From positions 1-42,010 of the forward strand of contig CAZWUK010000007.1 of the NCBI GenBank assembly GCA_964636685.1: a stretch of DNA of 42,010 bases. Direction: 5' to 3'. The notes under the pieces were generated by a model that was not told where the DNA came from, made no database searches, and saw only the letters and a list, made by a program, of their open reading frames with translations. Position 1 is the stretch's first letter; each line of letters starts with the position of its first letter. Origin of the DNA: CAZWUK01 sp964636685. Its GTDB lineage: Bacteria > Bacillota > Clostridia > Christensenellales > CAG-138. The position numbers were made by a program, and so were the translations under genes. Positions 33,961 through 40,723 of the stretch are shown in pieces.

Positions 33961-35859
33961 CTAATCAATATGGTACAGTTTTACATTCCCGCTATGATAG
34001 ACGACTTCATAATTCGCGTCAAAAAACGCATCCTGACATTGATAAGCGCTGTGTTCATATGGCCCGATCAATACATAATCGACGCTGTACTTTTTTGCTT
34101 GTTCTTCAAAATACAGTTCCGGCATCTCATACATCAGCTTTAGCGCGCTTTCACGCGCGGAATAGTTTACGCCATGATAAAACAGATAAGAGCCAGAGCC
34201 ACAAACGATGTTTCGTCCGGTCAACGCGGCAATCGCGTTGTTATGGTTGTTGTTTGTTAGAAAAGTATCTTCCGGCTGTGTGTTCGCTTTTACATATATC
34301 GCAAGGTCGAACGCATCCGAATCAAACAGCTGGTACTCTGAAACAACTTCACGCCCCAGCGTTAAGGTTCCCGACAGCAGCAGCGCTATACAGGTGAAAA
34401 CGCACAGCAGATGCGTGGCTATTTTAGAATCCGGTACTTTTTCAAGCAGAAACTGGCGCATCTTGCAAAGCCATTTCCCGACAAGCCCGCATGTAAAAGC
34501 AAACCAGACAAAAAGCAGCTTGTTATTATCATAAGGATTTGGCTGAAATTGAATTATTTCCGCAATTCCCCAGAGCAGCAGCGACGCCCCATAGACGCCA
34601 CGATCTTTCTTTTCGCTACCGAAGAACGCGATTGGAAGAAGAATAAACAGAAGTCCCAGGTTCTTGATGTAAAACCATATAAAGGAATCGCTAACATTAT
34701 CCCAATTCCAGTTCAATCGGAGAAAACTGCCGTTTCCCGATTGTCGAAAAGTGAACATGAGAAGCTGCGGCAGCGCAAACAAGAGCGCGATTGCGGCATA
34801 TTTCAAATAGCCCAGCCATTGCTGACGACCTTCATTGCAGTAAAAACTACGAAATAAGTAAAAACCGCTGCAAATGCCAAGCGCTAAAAACGAGTGCGTG
34901 TGTATGAGCGGCATACCGCCTGCAATCAGGCCGAGCAGCGGGAAGAGTCTCGTTTCGCTGTCAAAGGCAGCACGATAGAGCAAATGCAGGCACGGAAAGA
35001 GAAACGCCCAGCCGAACAAGGTAGCCCTTTGCGGGATGAGCATGTCGGCGATTGCGTTGACCCAACGAAGACCAAGCGAGGGATCATTCGTCGGCGTTTC
35101 ATAGAAAGCGGTAAAGATGCGGGAAAAATAGCCCGGCTGGGTTTGTGCAAGATCCAAAAAATAGCTGAATCCGAATCCTCCGCCAACAAAGAATAGCAGC
35201 GCGCAAAAGGCGGCCACGCCGCGTTTCTTCATCCAGCTTTCGAAGAAGAAGTAGACGCCAACGATAACCAGCAGCAGTGCGAATATCGCCGGAAGCATTG
35301 TTGCGAAGCGCAAATCAGAGCCGAGCACATAAAAGGTCGAGCTTACAGAGTCGGATAAAAACGGATAACCGACCTGTGTATCGGGACAAATGGAATAATT
35401 GGGAGGAAAGGTTCCCTGTTCTGCAATACTTGTGATGAATCCCAAATGCATTGCAAGATCTCCATAAGTAGATTGACCAACCCAGAGCGTATTGCCGCGC
35501 GGCTGTATGGTATGTGTTAGCGTTAAGATTACGCAAAGGACGAATAGCGGAACCGTTAGGAGCATCAGCGGAAGTTCCTCTTTCCATTGCGTCGTGGTGT
35601 TGCGGCTGTTTCTGCGCGCCATAAAAAACGCGGCAACGCCAATCGTCAGTGCAACTGCTAGTGCGAGTAACTGTGACAAAACGCTGAATGAAAAAAGAAA
35701 AGAGAACAGCGCCGGCAGCCAAATCAATAGAAACAATCCGAATACGCACCCGAGCCAGTACCGCTGCACGGGACGGTCTTTCGGCATCATCCAGTTTGCC
35801 ATCAGGCATCCGCTGGCAATGTAGCAGACAAGATAAATCACGCTCAGCAAATTGTACAT
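33961..35859 (-). CDS. Polytopic membrane protein, GT-C glycosyltransferase-like
   Basis: This 632-residue protein has about a dozen hydrophobic segments from residue 3 to about 500 and a soluble C-terminal domain of about 110 residues. The first large loop carries YGDLAMHLGFI followed by GTFPPNY and GYPFLSD, a layout seen in GT-C type membrane glycosyltransferases, where an Asp in that loop is catalytic. The C-terminal domain (AIYVKANTQPEDTFLTNNNH... region) looks like the soluble tail of these proteins. The sugar donor and acceptor are unknown. The ATG at 35857-35859 has GGAGAA six bases upstream; an upstream in-frame ATG is rejected. No polysaccharide cluster surrounds it. Confidence 0.72.
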   Translation of the reverse strand: MYNLLSVIYLVCYIASGCLMANWMMPKDRPVQRYWLGCVFGLFLLIWLPALFSFLFSFSVLSQLLALAVALTIGVAAFFMARRNSRNTTTQWKEELPLMLLTVPLFVLCVILTLTHTIQPRGNTLWVGQSTYGDLAMHLGFITSIAEQGTFPPNYSICPDTQVGYPFLSDSVSSTFYVLGSDLRFATMLPAIFALLLVIVGVYFFFESWMKKRGVAAFCALLFFVGGGFGFSYFLDLAQTQPGYFSRIFTAFYETPTNDPSLGLRWVNAIADMLIPQRATLFGWAFLFPCLHLLYRAAFDSETRLFPLLGLIAGGMPLIHTHSFLALGICSGFYLFRSFYCNEGRQQWLGYLKYAAIALLFALPQLLMFTFRQSGNGSFLRLNWNWDNVSDSFIWFYIKNLGLLFILLPIAFFGSEKKDRGVYGASLLLWGIAEIIQFQPNPYDNNKLLFVWFAFTCGLVGKWLCKMRQFLLEKVPDSKIATHLLCVFTCIALLLSGTLTLGREVVSEYQLFDSDAFDLAIYVKANTQPEDTFLTNNNHNNAIAALTGRNIVCGSGSYLFYHGVNYSARESALKLMYEMPELYFEEQAKKYSVDYVLIGPYEHSAYQCQDAFFDANYEVVYHSGNVKLYHID

Positions 35860-35976
35860 GAAAAATTCTCCACTCCAATGATATATGACAGTATACCCCA
35901 ACCCTTCTGAAAAAGGAATTACGGTACAGTATATTTTATTCCTTTCTTGGCAAAATCATTGTAGGGAGGAATATGA

Positions 35977-36516
35977 ATGATCGAGTTTGTTAAAAAGAAC
36001 AGAAGAATACTGATTTGTACAGTTCTTGCGCTGATCGCAGGGATACTGATAGGCGCCAGCATCGTCTTATCGGTTTGCGCCGATCAAAAAAGTGGCGTAG
36101 TAAGAACTGAGGACGACGTTTTGAAAGAGCCTTCCATTGTTCAAAAAACGACCTTTGCCGCGTGCGGTCATACAGTAGCATATCCGCTTGAAAACATGGG
36201 GCTTGCCACGCTTGATATGCAAACAATCGCATCACGGTTTCCCGACAGTACGGTTAAACAGGAATCAGACGGCACGATCATTGTAGTAAAGGAATCGGAT
36301 AACTATTGCCCGGAACACTTTGTTCTCAGATATGACGCGTCCGGCGCCTTGACAATTTATAAAACAAATCCACAGACGGCTGTGCCGGAAGAAGTACGAG
36401 GCCTTTCCGGAGACGTCTCATTGTCGGAAAGTGAAACTTTAGAGGAACTGAAACAAGGAATTCCGTTTGCCTCCATGGCGGAAATAGATATCTATTTGGA
36501 AAATATCGAAAGCTGA
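35977..36516 (+). CDS. Membrane-anchored protein with a BofC-like C-terminal domain
   Basis: This 179-residue protein has one N-terminal hydrophobic segment (about 10-33) and an extracytoplasmic remainder. The last 65 residues, from HFVLRYDASGALTIYKT through the SLSESETLEELKQGIPFASMAE region, resemble the BofC C-terminal domain of Bacillota, with a beta strand pair and a short helix. BofC in Bacillus inhibits an intercompartmental sporulation protease; many clostridial relatives have no assigned role. GGGAGGA lies seven bases before the ATG at 35977. Similarity was judged by eye, so the family call is tentative. It ends 55 bases before proA. Confidence 0.6.
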   Translation: MIEFVKKNRRILICTVLALIAGILIGASIVLSVCADQKSGVVRTEDDVLKEPSIVQKTTFAACGHTVAYPLENMGLATLDMQTIASRFPDSTVKQESDGTIIVVKESDNYCPEHFVLRYDASGALTIYKTNPQTAVPEEVRGLSGDVSLSESETLEELKQGIPFASMAEIDIYLENIES

Positions 36517-36522
36517 CCTGAC

Positions 36523-36551
36523 TTGTATGTTTTTGCTTGCTATTGTATAAT
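36523..36551 (+). promoter_or_regulatory. SigA promoter for proA-HAD-ROK
   Basis: TTGTAT (36523-36528) and a perfect TATAAT (36546-36551) are 17 bases apart, 20 bases before the proA start. Confidence 0.68.
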
Positions 36552-36571
36552 GTTCCCATTCGGAGGACGTT

Positions 36572-37813
36572 ATGCAGATAGAAGAACAAGCTCGCATGGC
36601 AAAGCTGGCGGCGGCACCGCTCGGGTTGCTTTCCACCAACATCAGAAATAGCGCTTTGCAAAAGATGGCGGATGCACTGCTTTGCAGTACGCAGAAAATC
36701 CTTTTTCAAAACAACCTTGATATCCAGGCGGCAAAGGAAAAAGGAATGAAGGAATCCTTTGTGGAACGGCTGATGTTGACGCCAGATCGTATACGAAATA
36801 TGGCGGATGGACTTCGTTCCGCTGCTGTGCTTCCGGATCCCATTGGCAGTGCAGACAGCGTGATGCGCAGGCCAAACGGGCTGGCAATCGAGGTGCGCCG
36901 CGTTCCGCTCGGCGTAGTCAGCATCATATTTGAATCGCGTCCCAATGTGACCAGCGATGCAATCGGGCTCTGCATTAAATCCGGAAACGCATGTATCCTG
37001 CGCAGCGGATCGGAAGCGATTCGCACCTGTGACAGTATTGCTTCCTGCATGGCGGAGGCAGCTTATCAGGCGGGGATTCCGCAGGGGGCTATCCAATTGG
37101 TTGTCGATTGCTCCCATCAGGCTGTTGAAACGTTGATGCGTTTGAACGGTCTTGTTGACGTTCTGATCCCGCGGGGCGGAGCAGGTTTAATTTCTACCGT
37201 TATATCGCATGCGACTGTTCCGGTAATTCAGACCGGCGTTGGCGTTTGTCATACCTATATCGAAAAGAGTGCGGATCTGGGAATGGCGATTGAAATTGTA
37301 GAAAACGCGAAGTGTTCCAGACCTTCTGTTTGCAACGCAACGGAGACGCTTTTGATTGATGCAGAAATAGCATCCGCAATGTTGCCGCCGATTGCTGCAA
37401 GGCTTACGGAGCATAACGTAGAATTGCGTTGCGATGAAGCTGCGCAAAAGATTCTTTCGGGCACCGTTGCTGCGACCGAGAAAGACTGGTCAACAGAATA
37501 TAATGACTTGATTCTTTCTGTGGCGGTAGTCGGCGGAATGACACAGGCAATGGAACATATCGCAAAATATGGAACCGGCCACAGCGAATGTATAGTAACG
37601 AACGATTATGCTAAGGCAGAAATGTTTTTGAACGGTGTGGATGCCGCTGCTGTCTATGTAAATGCCTCGACAAGATTTACAGACGGCGCAGAATTTGGAT
37701 TTGGAGCGGAGATTGGTATCAGCACACAAAAGCTGCATGTCAGAGGGCCGATGGGGCTGAGCGCTTTGACAACGGTAAAGTATGTAATTCGTGGAAACGG
37801 ACAAATTCGATAG
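36572..37813 (+). CDS. proA: Gamma-glutamyl phosphate reductase
   Basis: ProA reduces gamma-glutamyl phosphate to glutamate semialdehyde with NADPH, the second step of proline synthesis. The 413-residue protein has the RVPLGVVSIIFESRPNVTSDA segment, IPRGGAGLI, the catalytic Cys near 254 in RPSVCNATETLL, and GFGAEIGISTQKLHVRGPMGL near the end. CGGAGGA lies five bases before the ATG. The proB gene that usually precedes it is absent here, and proC lies far away. The HAD gene follows after 12 bases. Confidence 0.98.
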   Translation: MQIEEQARMAKLAAAPLGLLSTNIRNSALQKMADALLCSTQKILFQNNLDIQAAKEKGMKESFVERLMLTPDRIRNMADGLRSAAVLPDPIGSADSVMRRPNGLAIEVRRVPLGVVSIIFESRPNVTSDAIGLCIKSGNACILRSGSEAIRTCDSIASCMAEAAYQAGIPQGAIQLVVDCSHQAVETLMRLNGLVDVLIPRGGAGLISTVISHATVPVIQTGVGVCHTYIEKSADLGMAIEIVENAKCSRPSVCNATETLLIDAEIASAMLPPIAARLTEHNVELRCDEAAQKILSGTVAATEKDWSTEYNDLILSVAVVGGMTQAMEHIAKYGTGHSECIVTNDYAKAEMFLNGVDAAAVYVNASTRFTDGAEFGFGAEIGISTQKLHVRGPMGLSALTTVKYVIRGNGQIR

Positions 37814-37825
37814 GATGGAAGCGCA

Positions 37826-38632
37826 ATGAAGAAAATTCGCTTACTGGCGCTGGATATTGACGATACTTTGATTCCCTTCGGATATGGGCTTTCAGAAAGA
37901 ACAAAGGCCGCCATTCATGCCGCGCAATCCGCTGGAACCGCAGTTACAATTGCGACAGGAAGGCCTTTCGCTTCTACAAAACCCGTGTCTGATTTGCTTT
38001 TGCTACAACATCCGCTGATTACCTTTGGCGGCGCACAGATCGTTGACCCGAAAGACGGCAGATTGCTACAGGACTATCCAATGGATGAAACGCTTGTTTC
38101 GAAAGTTTTGGAAACCGCAAACGAGTTGAACACGTATGCGCATATTTATCGGGATGGCGGGATTTTAGCAACAATGTCTGATGAGAAGGGCAAAAGCTAT
38201 TGCAAGAAAAGCGGCATTCCATATCAGATCATACCGGAGTTGTCGCTTGCGCATCTTATCGATGTGCCCAAGGTATTGATCCTGACAGATCCGGCTGATG
38301 AAGCGCGTATATACGATGAATTTGCGCGTCGCTATGGGCATGAACTTTCCGTGTCGCGTTCTTTACCCGGCTATATTGAGATTAATAAATTTGGTGTAGA
38401 CAAAGGAAGCGCACTTGCAGACCTTGCCATGTCGATGGGAATTTCACAGGAGGAAACGGCTGCAGCTGGAGACAGCTATCTGGATCTTGGCATGATTAAA
38501 TGGGCTGGATTCGGTGTAAGTGTAGCAAATGCAGTTCCTTGTATCCGAGAAGCAGCGAATGTCCATTGCCCGTCCGCAATAGACGACGGCGTGGCTTGGT
38601 TTATTGAGAAGTATATTTTGGAGGAGAATTAA
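37826..38632 (+). CDS. HAD-superfamily Cof-like phosphatase
   Basis: This 268-residue protein is a Cof/YidA-type HAD phosphatase (IIB cap). Motif I is LDIDDTL with Asp10 and Asp12, motif II is TIATGRP, motif III is the Lys in GVDKGSAL, and motif IV is GDSYLDLGM. The usual GDSxND has Leu in place of Asn; the Asp is kept. Substrates of this family are broad sugar and nucleotide phosphates, so none is assigned. AGGATGG precedes the ATG. It is packed between proA (12 bases) and the ROK gene (2 bases), which hints at a shared transcript with a sugar kinase. Confidence 0.92.
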   Translation: MKKIRLLALDIDDTLIPFGYGLSERTKAAIHAAQSAGTAVTIATGRPFASTKPVSDLLLLQHPLITFGGAQIVDPKDGRLLQDYPMDETLVSKVLETANELNTYAHIYRDGGILATMSDEKGKSYCKKSGIPYQIIPELSLAHLIDVPKVLILTDPADEARIYDEFARRYGHELSVSRSLPGYIEINKFGVDKGSALADLAMSMGISQEETAAAGDSYLDLGMIKWAGFGVSVANAVPCIREAANVHCPSAIDDGVAWFIEKYILEEN

Positions 38633-38634
38633 CG

Positions 38635-39585
38635 ATGTATACAATCGGACTTGACGTTGGCGGTACCAACATTGCTGGAGCAATTGTGTCTGGCGATGCG
38701 CAAATGCTTATAAAAGGATCCGTACCGTACCCGGGAGCGGATACTCCAAACGAGTCCGTGGAACGAATGGCGCAGTTGATCTATTCGCTGCTTTCCCATG
38801 CAAAGATAGAGATTGATGAGATTGACAGTATCGGGCTTGCCGTTCCCGGTAGTATTGATTATGAGAATGATTTGGTGATTCACGCCTATAACCTTGGATA
38901 CCATTCCTTTCCGCTTGTAGCGTTGCTCGGAAAACACTTTCCGAATACGCCGATTCACATTGAAAATGACGCCAACGCTGCAGCGCTTGCCGAATATTAC
39001 GATGGCGCCTTCAAAGGATATTCTTCCGGCGTGTTGATTACACTTGGCACAGGTGTTGGCGGCGGCGCCATCATGCAGAATCGGCTTTTCATTGGGGGTC
39101 GGAAAAGCGGCTTTGAACTGGGGCATATTATCATTGCGCATGACGGCGAGCCTTGTACCTGCGGTAATAACGGCTGTTTTGAGGCTTGCTGCTCCGCGAC
39201 GGCATTGATCCGTGAAGGAGAAAAAATTGCAAAGGCAGTTCCAAATTGTATGATCGCGCATCAGGCTGAGTTGAATGATGGCGTGATTGATGCGAAGCTT
39301 GTCATAGACTGTGCTCGAGCAGGCGATCCGTATGCAGTGCAGATATTCGACAGATATATTGCATATCTTGGCAGCGCGATTGTTTCAATTGCGAACACGT
39401 TTGATCCGGAAGTAATTGCCATAGGAGGCGGTGTTTGCAACGCAGGGGAGTTTCTGTTCCATCCACTGCGCGCATATGTGCAGCCAAGAGCATTTTTCGA
39501 GTCGACCGGAGCGATTGTTCCGGCACAGATGGGAAATGACGCCGGCATCATCGGTGCAGCTATGATTGGACGCAACCGCTCCTAG
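38635..39585 (+). CDS. ROK-family sugar kinase (glucokinase-like)
   Basis: This 316-residue ROK kinase has the ATP phosphate-binding motif GLDVGGTNIAGAIV, the catalytic Asp112 in IENDANAAALAE, and GTGVGGGAI. The zinc site CTCGNNGCFEACCS carries Cys 174, 176, 181 and 185/186. ELGHIII, with the sugar-binding Glu161, is present. There is no N-terminal helix-turn-helix, so it is a kinase rather than a repressor. Glucose or an N-acetylated hexose is the likely substrate by family, not proven. It starts two bases after the HAD phosphatase and ends at a strong terminator. Confidence 0.94.
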   Translation: MYTIGLDVGGTNIAGAIVSGDAQMLIKGSVPYPGADTPNESVERMAQLIYSLLSHAKIEIDEIDSIGLAVPGSIDYENDLVIHAYNLGYHSFPLVALLGKHFPNTPIHIENDANAAALAEYYDGAFKGYSSGVLITLGTGVGGGAIMQNRLFIGGRKSGFELGHIIIAHDGEPCTCGNNGCFEACCSATALIREGEKIAKAVPNCMIAHQAELNDGVIDAKLVIDCARAGDPYAVQIFDRYIAYLGSAIVSIANTFDPEVIAIGGGVCNAGEFLFHPLRAYVQPRAFFESTGAIVPAQMGNDAGIIGAAMIGRNRS

Positions 39586-39607
39586 CAGCAAGATGAGCAG
39601 CATACAT

Positions 39608-39636
39608 AAAAAAGAAGCCATATGGCTTCTTTTTTT
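39608..39636. terminator. Bidirectional terminator after the ROK gene
   Basis: GAAGCC-ATAT-GGCTTC is flanked by six A on the left and seven T on the right, 20 bases after the ROK stop codon. Confidence 0.87.
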
Positions 39637-39687
39637 CGTTTTCCGTCGAGTCGCGCTTTCCGGCAGTGCCCTAGCTGCTGGAAAGCC

Positions 39688-39696
39688 TGGTATAAT
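39688..39696 (+). promoter_or_regulatory. Extended -10 promoter in the ROK / radical SAM intergenic region
   Basis: TGGTATAAT at 39688-39696 is a consensus -10 with the TG extension. No -35 is visible. It points at the 16-codon reading frame starting at 39740. Confidence 0.5.
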
Positions 39697-39739
39697 GTAC
39701 ATAGTAGTTCGTTTACGCGGTTTAAGGAGGAAATCGGTA

Positions 39740-39790
39740 ATGAAAAAACTTTTGCAACCCGACGGAAACTTTATTCTTTTTATGAGTTAA
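39740..39790 (+). CDS. Possible micro-ORF of 16 codons
   Basis: An AAGGAGG at 39724-39730 lies nine bases before ATG at 39740. The frame reads MKKLLQPDGNFILFMS and stops at TAA. An extended -10 promoter lies about 45 bases upstream, and a weak hairpin (39818-39833) with a T run follows. The signals are those of a real translated unit, but the peptide is very short, has no recognisable family, and could equally be the stump of a lost gene. Confidence 0.35.
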   Translation: MKKLLQPDGNFILFMS

Positions 39791-39847
39791 GTATAGCATC
39801 CATATTCTGCAAAAACAAGCATGAAAGTGTGCTGAATTGTGTCTTTT

Positions 39848-40723
39848 TTATTGCTGAGCTGTGAAGTCTGGCGTATAACATAAGTTGGCGGAGGATTCAT
39901 CTTGTATCAGCACATTTTCAAAGCCACAAAATATTGCGTAGTTGATTGCGCGATCGTATTCTCGATCGGTAATGCGCCGATTCAGCGGCGGTTGCGTGAG
40001 ATTGGGCGTGGGAGTATACTGCCGCATCAGGGATATATGCGTTTCAGCCGGAAAATTATCACGAATGCAGTCTAAAACGCGTCTTGTTTCATCAACGCAC
40101 GCTGGCAAAACGAGGTGGCGTATGATAAGTCCGCGAACAGCAATGCCGTCAATATTTGTTTCCAAAACGCCGGTTTGAGAAAACATTTCTTTGATCGCAG
40201 GCAATGCAAAATCCGCATAGTCCGCTGTCCCGGAAAAACGTTGGGACAGCAATGGCGTAATATACTTAAAGTCAGGCAGATAGATATCGACAAGTCCTGA
40301 AAGCTTGCGCAATGTTTCCACCTTTTCATAAGCATTCGTATTATAGACGATTGGTATGACAAGCCCTTGTTTCTTCGCAATCCGAATAGCATCTGCAATC
40401 ACGGGTACAAACGGAGCGGGAGAAACTAAATTAACATTGTGCGCGTTTCTTTGCTGCAACATTAGAAAACGGTCTGACAGTGCTTTCGCATCACAAATAT
40501 CGCCAATTGCACCGTCACGGATCTTATGGTTTTGACAAAAAGCGCAACACATATTGCAACCCGTAAAGAAGACGGCGCCTGAACCGTTGATACCGCTAAT
40601 ACACGGCTCCTCCCAATAATGCAAATCTGAGAGCGCAACTCGTGGTAATGGGCCAGCGCCGCAAAAGCCATAGCGAACAGATCGGTCAACGCGACAGTTC
40701 CTTGGGCAAATAGTGCATTCCAT
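39848..40723 (-). CDS. Radical SAM protein, pyruvate formate-lyase activating enzyme-like (COG1313 type)
   Basis: This 291-residue protein starts MECTICPRNCRVDR, followed by YGFCG, the N-terminal four-cysteine motif of this group. The radical SAM motif is CNMCCAFC (CxxxCxxC) after FTGC. A TIM-barrel core and DIYLPDFKY follow. Enzymes of this group are annotated as PflA-like, but no glycyl radical enzyme gene is nearby, so the target is unknown. I chose the ATG at 40721-40723, which overlaps the TAA of the upstream hydrolase (TAATG) and gives the family N-terminus. An in-frame TTG 13 codons upstream is possible. No good ribosome binding site is seen, so coupling is likely. Confidence 0.88.
   Translation of the reverse strand: MECTICPRNCRVDRSVRYGFCGAGPLPRVALSDLHYWEEPCISGINGSGAVFFTGCNMCCAFCQNHKIRDGAIGDICDAKALSDRFLMLQQRNAHNVNLVSPAPFVPVIADAIRIAKKQGLVIPIVYNTNAYEKVETLRKLSGLVDIYLPDFKYITPLLSQRFSGTADYADFALPAIKEMFSQTGVLETNIDGIAVRGLIIRHLVLPACVDETRRVLDCIRDNFPAETHISLMRQYTPTPNLTQPPLNRRITDREYDRAINYAIFCGFENVLIQDESSANLCYTPDFTAQQ

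Noticed and set aside
36326..37117. 263-codon minus-strand frame across the BofC-like gene and proA
   Set aside because: It crosses two real genes and a promoter and has no supporting signal.
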